A stretch of 64,000 nt of DNA from Cyanobium sp. NIES-981 (lineage in GTDB: Bacteria > Cyanobacteriota > Cyanobacteriia > PCC-6307 > Cyanobiaceae), in contig NZ_LT578417.1 of assembly GCF_900088535.1 (NCBI RefSeq), forward strand, positions 1,984,001 through 2,048,000, in the 5' to 3' direction. Positions 36,255 to 46,573 of the stretch are shown one piece after another. The number at the start of each line of letters is the position of its first letter. Within the stretch, counting starts at the first letter, position 1. The notes below the pieces were generated by a model. It did no database searches. It had not been told where the DNA came from and worked only from the letters and a program-made list of their open reading frames with translations. A program made the translations under genes and the position numbers.

Positions 36255-38657
36255 TCAGAGCGGCTCGATCGGCGCCAGGCGCGGATCGAGGATCTTGGGG
36301 CCCATGCCCTCGAACTTCACGGCGATCGAGATCTTCTCGCCGCTGCCGAACAGGTGGGTCACATGGCCTTCGCCGAAGGCGCTGTGGCGCAGGCGATCCC
36401 CCACCGCCCAGGTCCTGGCGGCACCGGCACCCCGGCGGCGCACGGCGTTGGCAGGCGCGCCGCCCACCCCCCCCGCCGCCACGCGCCGGCTGTCCTCCCG
36501 ATCCACCCGGGTGAGCCGGTCGAGCCGCTGCTCCCGCCGGATGGCGGCACCGCCGCTGCGGGGGATGTCCCCCTGCACCAGCTCCTCGGGCAGCTCGCCG
36601 AGGAACACCGACGGCACTGCCGGTTCACGCATGCCGCCCCACAGCCGCCGCTCGCTGGCGTGGGAGAGGAACAGGCGCTCCTTGGCGCGGGTGATGCCCA
36701 CGTAGCAGAGGCGCCGCTCCTCCTCCATGGCGGCCGGATCCTCCAGGGAGCGGTAGCTGGGGAACAGCCCCTGCTCCATCCCCACCAGGAACACCACCGG
36801 AAACTCCAACCCCTTGCTGGCGTGCAGGGTCATCAGGGTCACCCGGTCCTGCTCGGTGTCCTTGCTGTCGGCATCGCTCGCCAGGGCGGCGGAGGCGAGG
36901 AAATCCTCGAGCGAACCCTCCTCGTTCTCCTCCTGGTACTGCAGGGCGGCGTTCACCAGCTCGTTGAGGTTGCGGCGACGGTCTTCGGCCTCGTCGGTGC
37001 CGTCGGCGATCAGCTCGGCCAGGTAGCCGCTCTGCTCCATCACCCGCTGCACCAGCTCCGAAGGGGGGGCGTCCTGGCTGCGGGCCTGCAGATCACCGAG
37101 CAACTCACGGAACTGCAGCAGCCCCTTGGCCGAGCGGCCCCCCAGGGAGCGCACGGCTTCGGCATCGCTCACCACCTCCCAGAGCGGGATGCCCAGCTGG
37201 TTGGCCGCGTCGGTGAGGCGCTCGATCGTGGTCTTGCCGATGCCCCGCTTGGGCGTGTTCAGCACCCGCAGCAGGCTCACCGTGTCGGCCGGATTCACCA
37301 GCAGCTTCAGGTAGGCGAGCATGTCCTTGATCTCGCGCCGGTCGTAGAAGCGCAGGCCGCCCACCACGATGTAGGGAATGCCCCAGCGCACCAGCGATTC
37401 CTCCATGGCGCGGCTCTGGGCATTGGTGCGGTAAAGCACCGCCATGTCGCCCCAGCGCAGTTCGCCGTGGGCGGCCTCGAGCATGCGCATGCGGTGCACC
37501 ACCGCCTCGGCCTCGGCGATCTCGTCGTCGCAGCGGGTGAGGGTGATGGGCTCACCTTCGCCCCGGGTGGGACGCAGCACCTTGTCGATGCGCTCGGTGT
37601 TGTGGGCGATCAGGGCGTTGGCCGCCTCCAGGATCGTGGCGGTGGAGCGGTAGTTCTCCTCCAGCTTCACCATCGTGCGGGTGGCCTCATCGGCGGCGCC
37701 GTCGCCGAAGTCGTCCTGGAAGCCCATCAGGATCGTGAAGTCGGCCGCCCGGAAGCTGTAGATGCTCTGGTCGGCGTCGCCCACCACGAACACCGAGCGG
37801 CCACTCCAGTTGTCATAGGCCTCGGGATCCTGGCCGTCGGTCACCAGCAGCTTGATCAGCTCGTACTGGGTGCGGTTGGTGTCCTGGTACTCGTCCACCA
37901 GCACGTGGCGGAAGCGGCGGTGCCAGTAGTGGCGGATCTGGTCGTTCTGGCGCAGCAGCTGCACGGGCAGCAGCAGCAGGTCGTCGAAGTCGAGGGCGTT
38001 GTTGGCGGCCAGGGCGCGGCGGTAGCGCCGGTAGGTTTCGGCCATCAGCCTGCCCCGCTGGCCGCCGGCGTCGGCTTCCAGCTGCTCGGGCATCCAGCCC
38101 TGGTTCTTGGCGTTGCTGATCGCCCAGCGCACCTTCTTGGGCTCGAAGCGCTTGGGGTCGAGGCCCAGCTCCTGGGTCACGATCTCCTTCACCAGGCTCT
38201 GGGCGTCGCCCTCGTCGTAGATGGAGAACTGCCGCGTCCAGCTCAGGCCCTCGGGGTCGCGGAACTTGTCGATGTCGAAGCGCAGCAGCCGGGCGAACAG
38301 GGCGTGGAAGGTGCCGATCCAGAGGTCCTTGATGACCTCGCGGTAGATGCGGCTGCGCAGCTGGCGCTGCTCCAGCAGCGGCAGGGTGCTCCAGGGCTGG
38401 CCGAACTGGCTCTGGGCCAGCTTCTGGGCCAGCAGCAGCTCCAGCCGCTCCTTCATCTCCCGGGCGGCCTTGTTGGTGAAGGTCACGGCCAGCAGCTCGG
38501 CCGGATCGGCGCCGTGGTGGCCGATCAGGTGGGCGATGCGGTGGGTGAGGGCCCGCGTCTTGCCGCTGCCGGCCCCGGCCACCACCAGCAGCGGACCGGT
38601 GTGGTGGTCCACCGCCTTGCGCTGGGCTTCATTGAGGCCGGCCAGGAAGGCGCTCAT
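36255..38657 (-). CDS. pcrA: ATP-dependent 3'-5' DNA helicase, UvrD/PcrA type
   Basis: Superfamily 1A helicase of 800 aa acting in repair and removal of protein-DNA blocks. Walker A is GAGSGKT at residues 28-34. LAVTFTNKAAREMKER (motif Ia), VLVDEYQDTNRTQYELI (Walker B/II), VGDADQSIYSFRAADF (III), LEENYRST (IV) and VTLMTLHASKGLEFPVVF (V) are all present, with YVGITRAKERL (VI). The C-terminus holds the Tudor-like segment RTWAVGDRLRHSAFGEGHVTHL typical of PcrA. It precedes cca on the minus strand. Confidence 0.95.
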   Translation of the reverse strand: MSAFLAGLNEAQRKAVDHHTGPLLVVAGAGSGKTRALTHRIAHLIGHHGADPAELLAVTFTNKAAREMKERLELLLAQKLAQSQFGQPWSTLPLLEQRQLRSRIYREVIKDLWIGTFHALFARLLRFDIDKFRDPEGLSWTRQFSIYDEGDAQSLVKEIVTQELGLDPKRFEPKKVRWAISNAKNQGWMPEQLEADAGGQRGRLMAETYRRYRRALAANNALDFDDLLLLPVQLLRQNDQIRHYWHRRFRHVLVDEYQDTNRTQYELIKLLVTDGQDPEAYDNWSGRSVFVVGDADQSIYSFRAADFTILMGFQDDFGDGAADEATRTMVKLEENYRSTATILEAANALIAHNTERIDKVLRPTRGEGEPITLTRCDDEIAEAEAVVHRMRMLEAAHGELRWGDMAVLYRTNAQSRAMEESLVRWGIPYIVVGGLRFYDRREIKDMLAYLKLLVNPADTVSLLRVLNTPKRGIGKTTIERLTDAANQLGIPLWEVVSDAEAVRSLGGRSAKGLLQFRELLGDLQARSQDAPPSELVQRVMEQSGYLAELIADGTDEAEDRRRNLNELVNAALQYQEENEEGSLEDFLASAALASDADSKDTEQDRVTLMTLHASKGLEFPVVFLVGMEQGLFPSYRSLEDPAAMEEERRLCYVGITRAKERLFLSHASERRLWGGMREPAVPSVFLGELPEELVQGDIPRSGGAAIRREQRLDRLTRVDREDSRRVAAGGVGGAPANAVRRRGAGAARTWAVGDRLRHSAFGEGHVTHLFGSGEKISIAVKFEGMGPKILDPRLAPIEPL

Positions 38658-38684
38658 CCACGGGCCAGGAATGCGCTTTGCACC

Positions 38685-39740
38685 CTAGGCACCGCGCCGC
38701 GCCAGCACCCGCTGCAGCCGCCTGCACCAGCGCCGGGCCCGCAGCCGCCACAGCGGCGGGGCCTGCAGCGGCGGCTCCCCGGCCAGCAGGCGGTCCCAGT
38801 GGTCGTTCACGCGGGTGAGGGCCTGGCGCCAGCGCTCCAGCTGGGCCGCCTCGCTGCTGGCCGCCAGCAGGGCATCCAGCTCGGCGGCCGGGGCGCGCCA
38901 GGCGGCCGGAGCGGCCACGGCGGCGCTGATCCGCTCCAGGTCGGCGCTGAGGGTGCCGGCGCCGAGCTGGTGGCCGAGGCGGCCGGGGTCGAGGCTGTCG
39001 GCCAGGGCGTGGTTGAGGCTGCTGAACACCACGCAGCCGCAGGCCAGCGCCTCCAGGGGCGGCAGGCCGAAGCCCTCGCTCACGCCGCTCCCCCGCCAGT
39101 GGTCAGCCGAGTCGTAGAGCACCACGGCGGCGCTGTTGAACAGGTCCACCAGGTCGTCGACCCAGCCGGCCTGCACCTCCACCCGCAGGCCCCGGCGCCG
39201 CAGGGCCGGCACCAGCACCTCCAGCAGGTAGGCGCTGCTCTTGCGCTGCTGCACCAGCACGTCGATGGGCCGCTCGCCGGAGCCGTCGCGGCGGCCCCGC
39301 TCGAGCCACTTCGGATCGAGGGCATTGGGCACCAGGGCCAGGGGGTTGCGGCTGGCCCACTGGCCCCAGTAGCCGAGGGTGTTGCGGCTCACCGCCAGCA
39401 CCGGCACGCCGGCCGGCAGGGCGAAGCCGTAGCCGCTGCTGTGGGCGTGGTAGGCCACGGGGCGGCCGCGCAGGGCCCGCAGCTGGCGCGGCACATCGAA
39501 GCCCCAGCTCACGATCCAGAGCGCCCGGGCGGCGGCGGGATCCCGCCGCGGCTCGGCCCGCAGCAGATCGGCCAGGAAGGGGTGCTCCGGCTCCCGCCGC
39601 CGGTAGGTGACCACCTCGGTGGGCACCAGCTGCTGCAGCAGCCGGGCTGTCTGCAGCTCCACCAGCAGGCCGCCGCCGCGCAGGCGGCCGCCGGTGCCGG
39701 GCACGAGAACACGAAGCGGTCGCAAGGGCCGGGGGCACAC
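38685..39740 (-). CDS. Family 1-like glycosyltransferase
   Basis: Protein of 351 aa with a GT-B layout. The N-terminal half starts RPLRVLVPGTGGRLRGGG. The C-terminal half shows SEGFGLPPLEALACGCVVF, the E-x7-E motif of GT4-type retaining transferases. ALVPNALDP marks the domain junction. The sugar donor and acceptor are unknown; envelope or exopolysaccharide synthesis is likely. The frame begins with a GTG at 39740. It is 27 bp from the start of pcrA, with a short direct repeat upstream of its own start. Confidence 0.82.
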   Translation of the reverse strand: MCPRPLRPLRVLVPGTGGRLRGGGLLVELQTARLLQQLVPTEVVTYRRREPEHPFLADLLRAEPRRDPAAARALWIVSWGFDVPRQLRALRGRPVAYHAHSSGYGFALPAGVPVLAVSRNTLGYWGQWASRNPLALVPNALDPKWLERGRRDGSGERPIDVLVQQRKSSAYLLEVLVPALRRRGLRVEVQAGWVDDLVDLFNSAAVVLYDSADHWRGSGVSEGFGLPPLEALACGCVVFSSLNHALADSLDPGRLGHQLGAGTLSADLERISAAVAAPAAWRAPAAELDALLAASSEAAQLERWRQALTRVNDHWDRLLAGEPPLQAPPLWRLRARRWCRRLQRVLARRGA

Positions 39741-39769
39741 GCCACCCGACTCTGACGCAGCCTGGAACG

Positions 39770-39796
39770 CTGTCAGGTGGACCCTGTCAGATGGAC
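39770..39796. repeat. Short direct repeat upstream of the glycosyltransferase gene
   Basis: Two 13-bp units, CTGTCAGGTGGAC at 39770-39782 and CTGTCAGATGGAC at 39784-39796, differ by one base and are spaced 14 bp apart. They lie in the 60-bp gap between the end of ho1 and the start of the glycosyltransferase gene. They may be an operator or chance. Confidence 0.55.
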
Positions 39797-39800
39797 GGGC

Positions 39801-40514
39801 TCAGGCCGCCACGGCCTCGGTGCTGCCGGTGCGCTGGCGGCGGGTGAGGAAGCCGAAGAGCACCTTGCCGATGGCGGCGATCAGGTTGCCTTCCAGCTCC
39901 TGGAACATCTTCATGTTCAGGTGGAAGGCATGGTTGGCCTCCGCCACGATCCGGTCGGCCGTGGCCTGGTCGATCGGCAGCTGGTCGAGCGTGGCCCGGT
40001 AGTTCACCTTGAAGGCCTTCTCATCCGGAATGGCATCGAACTCGTAGAAGCGCAGGCCATCGTGATCGCCGAGGTTCATCGCCTTCTGGGCGATGTTCTT
40101 GAGGATCTGGCCGCCGGAGAGATCGCCGATGTAGCGGGTGTAGTGGTGGCCCACCAGCAGCTCGGGGCTCTCGCTGGCCACCTGGTGCAGCCGCGCCACG
40201 TACTCCTGGGCGGCGGGGGTGGCCTTCACGGCACTGCGCCAGTCGGGGCCGAAGTAGAAGGCGAGATCCTGCTCGAGGCTCTCGCGGCGGTTGAGCTCGG
40301 GGAAGGCCACCGGACCCACCACCGGGTGGCTGCGCAGCCTGGCGAACTCCTCCTCCATGGCGGAGTACACGAAGTAGAGGTCGGCCACCAGGGTGCGGTA
40401 GCTGGCCTTGTCCACCACCCCCTTGAGGAAGCAGCTCACGAAGCCGGTGTTCTCGGCCATGGTGTGGGCCTTCTTGGTGCCTTCACGCAACTGGGAGGCG
40501 AGAGCAACGGACAT
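39801..40514 (-). CDS. ho1: Heme oxygenase
   Basis: Opens heme to biliverdin IX-alpha with ferredoxin, releasing iron and CO; this starts phycobilin synthesis for phycobilisomes and phytochromes. The 237-aa length matches cyanobacterial HO1. Proximal His17 is in KKAHTMAEN. The distal helix is YIGDLSGGQILKN, and HHYTRYIGD precedes it. The ATG at 40514 gives the usual N-terminus SVALASQLREGTKKAH. The gene is monocistronic or co-transcribed with the small gene upstream (78-bp gap). Confidence 0.96.
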   Translation of the reverse strand: MSVALASQLREGTKKAHTMAENTGFVSCFLKGVVDKASYRTLVADLYFVYSAMEEEFARLRSHPVVGPVAFPELNRRESLEQDLAFYFGPDWRSAVKATPAAQEYVARLHQVASESPELLVGHHYTRYIGDLSGGQILKNIAQKAMNLGDHDGLRFYEFDAIPDEKAFKVNYRATLDQLPIDQATADRIVAEANHAFHLNMKMFQELEGNLIAAIGKVLFGFLTRRQRTGSTEAVAA

Positions 40515-40592
40515 GACCTGGCGGCAGCGCGACACGGGCAGGGGCCACCGTAGGCGTGGCGTTTGCTGCGGCGCTGTCAAGATTGCGAAGGG

Positions 40593-41054
40593 TTACGCGG
40601 CGCAGGCGCCGTTCACCTCGAACAGATCGAAGAGGTCGCGGCAGAACTGCTGCAGCTTGGCCACCGCGGCGGCGTCGGGCAGATGGCTGCCGGTGGGGTG
40701 CCAGTCGCCCACGGTGGCGAGCCGCCAGCGCTCCGATTCATAGGTGAGGCCGCGGATCAGCACGCCGAGCAGCCGCGGCCGCCCGGCCGCCCCCGCGCCG
40801 GAGCCGTGGCGGACCGGCGCGCAGTCGAGCCGCAGCTGCACCAGAAACGAGCGGCACTGGCTGCGGGGGCTCCAGCCGGGCAGGTGGAAGGAGAGGTCCA
40901 CGCTCTCGGTGTCGGCGAACTCGCGGGTGCAGGGATCGTCGCGCCAGGGCGTGAGGTTGGCGCGGGCATCGGGGAACTGGGCCCGGAACAGGGCCGCCGC
41001 CGAGGCGATCGCCTGGGCCAGTTCCAGATTTCTGGCCTGGTCGGCGGCGTTCAT
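40593..41054 (-). CDS. Conserved hypothetical protein between ho1 and icd
   Basis: Soluble protein of 153 aa without recognisable domain. It has no signal peptide and no membrane segment. Features are an acidic/aromatic centre (FADTESVDLSFHLPGWSPRSQCRSFLVQLRLD) and a C-terminal helix with Cys (LQQFCRDLFDLFEVNGACAA). Codon use and GC match the core genes, so it looks native. It starts 68 bp from icd, in divergent orientation, and lies upstream of ho1 on the same strand. Confidence 0.7.
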   Translation of the reverse strand: MNAADQARNLELAQAIASAAALFRAQFPDARANLTPWRDDPCTREFADTESVDLSFHLPGWSPRSQCRSFLVQLRLDCAPVRHGSGAGAAGRPRLLGVLIRGLTYESERWRLATVGDWHPTGSHLPDAAAVAKLQQFCRDLFDLFEVNGACAA

Positions 41055-41122
41055 GCCGTTTCCCCTGAGCAGAACCGCACTGAGTCAAAACCTAGGCTCG
41101 CCGCACCTCCAGTGCCGCAGGA

Positions 41123-42577
<1,455 letters not shown>

Positions 42578-42595
42578 GCGGGGCAGACTCGCCTG

Positions 42596-43966
42596 ATGAC
42601 AGCCACCGGCTCCCCGGCTCCCTCCCCCGCGGCTCCGCCCCTGGCGGCGCTCTCCGCCACCGACCCCTGCGTGCACTGCGGCTTCTGTCTGCCCAGCTGC
42701 GCCAGCTACCGGGTGCTGGGCACGGAGATGGATTCGCCGCGGGGCCGCATCCATGCCCTCAAGGCGATCGAGGCCGGTGAGCTGGAGCTCGATGCCACGG
42801 TGGCCCGGCACTTCGACAGCTGCCTGGGCTGCCTGGCCTGCGTCACGGCCTGCCCCTCGGGGGTGCGCTACGACCAGCTGATCGAGGCCACCCGCCCCAA
42901 GCTCAACGCGCCGGAGCTGCGCAGCCCGGCGGCGAACGCCTTCCGCAGGCTGCTGTTCGCCCTGCTGCCCTACCCCCGGCGCCTGCGCGCCGCCCTCACG
43001 CCGCTGCGGGCCTACGCCGGCACGCCGCTGCAGGGGCTGGCGCGCCGCAGCGGCCTCACCCGCCTGCTCGGCCCCCAGCTGGAGGCGATGGAGCGGCTGC
43101 TGCCGCCCCTGGCCCCCGAGGCGTTCATCGACGGCTTCCCGGTGGTGGTGCCGGCCCGGGGCGAACGCCGCGCCCGGGTGGGGCTGGTGCTGGGCTGCGT
43201 GCAGCGGCTGTTCGACCCCGAAGTGAATGCCGCGGCGGTGCGGGTGCTGAGCGCCAACGGCGTCGAGGTGGTGATCCCACCGGCGCAGGGCTGCTGCGGC
43301 GCCGTGACCCACCACCAGGGCGAGGAGGCCCACACCCGGGCCCTGGCCGATGCCCTGGTGGCCAGCTTCACGGCGGTGCTGGGGCCGGAGCGGCCGGCTG
43401 GGGCCGAGCCGCTCGATGCGGTGCTGGTGGCGGCTTCGGGCTGCGGCCACACGATGAAGGCCTACGGGCGGCTGGCCAGCGGTGATTTTCCAGCGCCGGT
43501 GGCCGACATCCATGAATTTCTGGCGCAGCTGGGGCTCAGCGAGGGTTTCCGCGCTCAGCTGCAACCGCTGGCCCACCCCAATGGCACGCCGGCCAGCGCC
43601 GAGCGGCCGCTCACGGTGGCCTTCCACGACGCCTGCCACATGCTCCACGGCCAGGGCATCAGCGCCGAGCCGCGCGCTCTGCTGCGGGCGATCCCCCACC
43701 TGCGGTTGGTGGAGGCCATGGAGGCGGGGGTGTGCTGCGGCAGCGCCGGCATCTACAACCTGGTGCAGCCCGAGGAGGCGGCGGAGCTGGGACGGATCAA
43801 GGCGGCCGACCTGGCCGGCACGGGCGCAGAGCTGGTGAGCAGCGCCAACATCGGCTGCACGATGCAGCTGCGCCGCCACCTCGATGGCGAGGCAGGCGCG
43901 GCGCTGCCGGTGCTGCACCCGATCCAGCTGCTGGATCAAAGCTGGCAGGCCGGAGCGCAAGCATGA
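42596..43966 (+). CDS. glcF: Glycolate dehydrogenase iron-sulfur subunit GlcF
   Basis: Electron-transfer subunit of glycolate dehydrogenase, which oxidises photorespiratory glycolate to glyoxylate. The 456-aa protein has two N-terminal [4Fe-4S] motifs, CVHCGFCLPSC and CLGCLACVTACP. CCG-type motifs follow later, PPAQGCCGAVTHHQG and AGVCCGSAGIYNLVQP, which bind another cluster in this family. Its FAD partner glcE lies 15 kb away at 59268, and glcD is not in the window. The next gene starts on its stop codon (ATGA). Confidence 0.93.
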   Translation: MTATGSPAPSPAAPPLAALSATDPCVHCGFCLPSCASYRVLGTEMDSPRGRIHALKAIEAGELELDATVARHFDSCLGCLACVTACPSGVRYDQLIEATRPKLNAPELRSPAANAFRRLLFALLPYPRRLRAALTPLRAYAGTPLQGLARRSGLTRLLGPQLEAMERLLPPLAPEAFIDGFPVVVPARGERRARVGLVLGCVQRLFDPEVNAAAVRVLSANGVEVVIPPAQGCCGAVTHHQGEEAHTRALADALVASFTAVLGPERPAGAEPLDAVLVAASGCGHTMKAYGRLASGDFPAPVADIHEFLAQLGLSEGFRAQLQPLAHPNGTPASAERPLTVAFHDACHMLHGQGISAEPRALLRAIPHLRLVEAMEAGVCCGSAGIYNLVQPEEAAELGRIKAADLAGTGAELVSSANIGCTMQLRRHLDGEAGAALPVLHPIQLLDQSWQAGAQA

Positions 43967-44697
43967 GCCGCGAGGCGCCGAACCTGGCGGTGCTGATCGA
44001 TTCCGACAACGCCCAGGCGGCGGTGATCAGCGACCTGCTGGCGGAGGTGTCCCAGGTGGGCACCGCCACGGTGAAACGGGCCTATGGCGACTGGACCACG
44101 CCACAGCTGAGCAGCTGGAAGGAGGTGCTGAACGTGCACGCGATCCAGCCGGTGCAGCAGTTCAGCTACACGAGCGGCAAGAACGCCACCGATTCAGCCC
44201 TGATCATCGATGCGATGGACCTGCTGCACGGCGGCCGGGTGGACGGCTTCTGCCTGGTGTCCTCCGACAGCGACTTCACCCGGCTGGCCACCCGCATCCG
44301 CGAGGAGGGGCTGCTGGTGATCGGCTTCGGCGAGCGGAAAACGCCGAAGGCGTTCGTGGCCGCCTGCGATCGCTTCCTCTATACCGACATCCTCAAACGC
44401 TCGGGCAGCAGCACCGGCTCAGGCGGCGGCGGCCGCCAGAGCGACAACGACGCACCGCCGCTGAAGCCGTTCCTGTGCGAAGCGATCACGGCCGTGACCC
44501 AGGACGACGGCTGGGCGCCGTTGGGCATGGTGGGCAGCCTGCTGCAGAAGAACGACCCATCCTTTGATGCCCGCAACTACGGCTTCCGCAAACTGAGCGA
44601 ACTGGTGAAGGCCCAGAACTACCTCACCGTGAAGGAAGTGCCGGTGAGCCCGGGCAGCTCCCAGATGCACCTCTCAGTGCGGCTGCGCGGGGGCTGA
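43963..44697 (+). CDS. NYN domain protein with LOTUS-like C-terminus (LabA/DUF88 family)
   Basis: Protein of 244 aa. The PIN-like NYN nuclease domain is seen at about 8-145: VLIDSDNAQ with the first acidic residues, GKNATDSALIIDAMDLL, and FCLVSSDSDFTRLATRIRE, supplying the metal-binding Asp residues. A short Gly/Ser linker follows, then an OST-HTH/LOTUS-like domain (about 165-240; LCEAITAVTQDDGWAPLGMVGSLLQ and LSELVKAQNYLTV). RNA cleavage or binding is likely. In Synechococcus elongatus LabA affects clock output, but this cannot be assumed here. It overlaps glcF by 4 nt. Confidence 0.88.
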   Translation: MSREAPNLAVLIDSDNAQAAVISDLLAEVSQVGTATVKRAYGDWTTPQLSSWKEVLNVHAIQPVQQFSYTSGKNATDSALIIDAMDLLHGGRVDGFCLVSSDSDFTRLATRIREEGLLVIGFGERKTPKAFVAACDRFLYTDILKRSGSSTGSGGGGRQSDNDAPPLKPFLCEAITAVTQDDGWAPLGMVGSLLQKNDPSFDARNYGFRKLSELVKAQNYLTVKEVPVSPGSSQMHLSVRLRGG

Positions 44698-44951
44698 GGC
44701 CATGGGCGCTATGCACAAGGTAAATGCATCGACCGCCAGTAGTTCACTATGAACATGTGGATACCAGACCCGTGAACCACCGCTGGGATTTCACTGGATC
44801 CATCGAAAGCGAAGTGGTGGACGGGGATCAGACGGGTAACGCGCGGGCCTCTGGCAGATGTTTGCGGAAAGGGAGGCCGGATCGGGAGTGGTTCACGGAA
44901 CTGTCCGATGACCAACTGGGCATAACAAACAGGAATGCTGCATTTTAGAAG
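44698..44951. other. 254-bp intergenic stretch at the island's left edge
   Basis: No gene could be supported. A rightward open frame (44724-44948) has no recognisable content. The last four bases (GAAG, 44948-44951) are the left target-site copy of the outer IS3-family element. Confidence 0.5.
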
Positions 44952-45025
44952 TGACGTGGACCCCAACAGTCGGTCCAGGTTGAATGAGAGTCTTCAGCCG
45001 GCCAGACTGGGCCGGGGACTCCACC

Positions 45026-45304
45026 ATGAAACGCACCAGGCACACAGCGGAGCAGATCATCCGCAAGCTCAAGACCGCCGAGCAGCTGATCGCCTAGGGC
45101 AAGACCGTCGCCGACGTCTGCCGTGTCATAGAGGTGACGCAGCCGACGTACCACCGCTGGCGCCAGCAGTACGGGGGCATGCAGGCCGATGAGGCCCGGC
45201 GGCTGACCCAGCTGGAGAAGGAGAACGCCCGACTCAAGAAGTTGCTGGCAGAAGCCGAGTTGGAGAAGGCGATGCTCAAGGACCTCGCCGAGGGAAACTT
45301 CTGA
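45026..45304 (+). pseudogene. orfA of the outer IS3-family element, amber at codon 24
   Basis: Same length (279 nt) and nearly the same sequence as the inner orfA, a helix-turn-helix protein that binds IS ends. Codon 24 is TAG (45095-45097) where the inner copy has CAG. No frameshift is seen. The slippery GGGAAAC site is still present at 45292-45298. Confidence 0.93.
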
Positions 45305-45403
45305 GCCCGGAACGCCGCCGCAGGGCTGTTGACGTGGACCCCGGGAATTGGTCCAGGGTGAATGAGAGTCCTCAGCCGGCCAGACTGGGCCGGGGACTTC
45401 ACC

Positions 45404-45682
45404 ATGAAACGCACCAGGCACACAGCGGAGCAGATCATCCGCAAGCTCAAGACCGCCGACCAGCTGATTGCCCAGGGCAAGACCGTCGCCGATGTCTGCC
45501 GCGTCATCGAGGTGACACAGCCGACCTATCACCGCTGGAAGCAGCAGTACGGCGGGATGCAGGCCGAGGAGGCCCGCCGGCTGACGCAGCTGGAGAAGGA
45601 GAACGCCCGGCTCAAGAAGTTGTTGGCAGAAGCCGAGTTGGAGAAGGCGATGCTCAAGGACCTTGCGGAGGGAAACTTCTGA
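45404..45682 (+). CDS. IS3-family transposase OrfA
   Basis: HTH protein of 92 aa. It starts [16 protein letters not shown] and has the helix-turn-helix [21 protein letters not shown], then a leucine-zipper-like coil ([25 protein letters not shown]) typical of IS3 OrfA. An upstream in-frame ATG at 45362 would add 14 residues. A slippery GGGAAAC ends just before its stop, allowing OrfAB fusion by -1 frameshift. Confidence 0.95.
   Translation: MKRTRHTAEQIIRKLKTADQLIAQGKTVADVCRVIEVTQPTYHRWKQQYGGMQAEEARRLTQLEKENARLKKLLAEAELEKAMLKDLAEGNF
45670..45676 (+). other. Candidate -1 ribosomal frameshift site GGGAAAC
   Basis: The heptamer reads G GGA AAC in the orfA frame (X XXY YYZ), two codons before the orfA stop. 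orfB lies in the -1 frame with no good AUG nearby. Slippage would give an OrfAB transposase of about 371 aa. Confidence 0.65.
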
Positions 45683-46518
45683 GCCCGGAACGCCGTCGCA
45701 GGGCCGTCACGGTCCTGCAGGAGCGTTACCGGGCATCAGAGCGCCAGGCCTGCCGTGTTGTGGGGCAGCACCGCAGCACCCAGCGCCATTGCGGGAAGGT
45801 CGTCGACCTGGAGGAGACCAAGCTTCGGCACCGCCTGAGGGAGATTGCAGCTGAGCACATCCGCTGGGGCCGCCGCATGGCCTACCGCCTGCTGCGTCGG
45901 GAGGGCTGGACCGTGAACCACAAGCGGGTGCAACGGCTCTGGCGGGAGGAGGGGCTGCAGCGGCCCACTCCCAGGAAGCGGAAGCGGGCACGGCCCGCCG
46001 ACGGCTCGGTGAGGCGTCACCGGGCCCAGCATCCCCACCAGGTGTGGGCCATGGATTTCCAGTTCGATGCCACCGCCGATGGCCGCAGACTCAAGTTCCT
46101 GAACGTGATCGACGAGCACAGCCGCCTCTGCCTGGCGATCCGGGTGGGCAGGCGGTGCAAGGCCAAAGACGTGGTGACTGTGCTGGAGGAACTCACCAGC
46201 CTCTACCCGGCGCCAGCGTTCATCCGATCGGACAACGGCCCTGAGTTCATTGCCCAGGCTCTACGGGACTGGTGTGAGACCAGTACCACCACCAGCACGG
46301 CCTACATCGAGCCAGGATCCCCGTGGGAGAACGGTTTTGCCGAGTCGTTCAACGGCCGGTTCCGGGATGAGTTCCTCAACACCGAGTTGTTCACCACAGC
46401 CCCGGAGGCTCAGATCCTGGCCGATCGCTGGCGATGGGAGTACAACACGCTCAGGCCACACTCGGCCCTCCAAGGGCGTACGCCCATGGAGGCAGCTCAA
46501 CAAGGAGCTGCAGCATGA
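45679..46518 (+). CDS. IS3-family transposase OrfB (DDE integrase core)
   Basis: Catalytic part of the transposase, about 279 aa counted from the CTG at 45679 that overlaps the orfA stop. The HTH_21-like segment is [25 protein letters not shown]. The rve-type DDE core has Asp in VWAMDFQFD, Asp in IRSDNGPEF and Glu in [27 protein letters not shown] is near the end. Expression probably needs frameshifting from orfA. Part of it (46000-46274) is identical to the outer copy. Confidence 0.93.
   Translation: MSPERRRRAVTVLQERYRASERQACRVVGQHRSTQRHCGKVVDLEETKLRHRLREIAAEHIRWGRRMAYRLLRREGWTVNHKRVQRLWREEGLQRPTPRKRKRARPADGSVRRHRAQHPHQVWAMDFQFDATADGRRLKFLNVIDEHSRLCLAIRVGRRCKAKDVVTVLEELTSLYPAPAFIRSDNGPEFIAQALRDWCETSTTTSTAYIEPGSPWENGFAESFNGRFRDEFLNTELFTTAPEAQILADRWRWEYNTLRPHSALQGRTPMEAAQQGAAA
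46000..46274 (+). repeat. 275-bp tract identical to 46866-47140 (inner IS copy)
   Basis: Base-by-base reading shows no difference from the outer copy over 275 bp, whereas flanking parts of the two orfB genes differ at many, mainly synonymous, sites. This suggests gene conversion. Confidence 0.9.
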
Positions 46519-46573
46519 CCATGACCACCCACTCTCATAAGCCCTGGACCGATAAAGGGGGTCACGTCACTGT

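Larger units (their letters stand above)
45330..46569 (+). mobile_element. Inner IS3-family element, apparently intact
   Basis: It is 1240 bp long, with imperfect terminal inverted repeats of about 40 bp: the left end reads TGACGTGG and ACCCC, then GGTCCAGGG and ATGAGAGT; the right end mirrors these. It is flanked by CTGT at 45326-45329 and 46570-46573. Both open frames are intact. It inserted into orfB of the outer copy. The 4-bp duplication and two overlapping frames fit the IS3 family, perhaps the IS407/IS51 group. Confidence 0.95.

Noticed and set aside
35325-39755. A 1476-codon open frame on the plus strand
   Set aside because: It runs antisense to cca, pcrA and the glycosyltransferase gene, is His/Gln/Val-rich with no domain, and is a by-product of high GC at codon third positions.
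44724-44948. 74-codon open frame left of the IS elements
   Set aside because: No recognisable motif, no good ribosome binding site, and it ends exactly at the IS target site; could be a remnant but cannot be supported.
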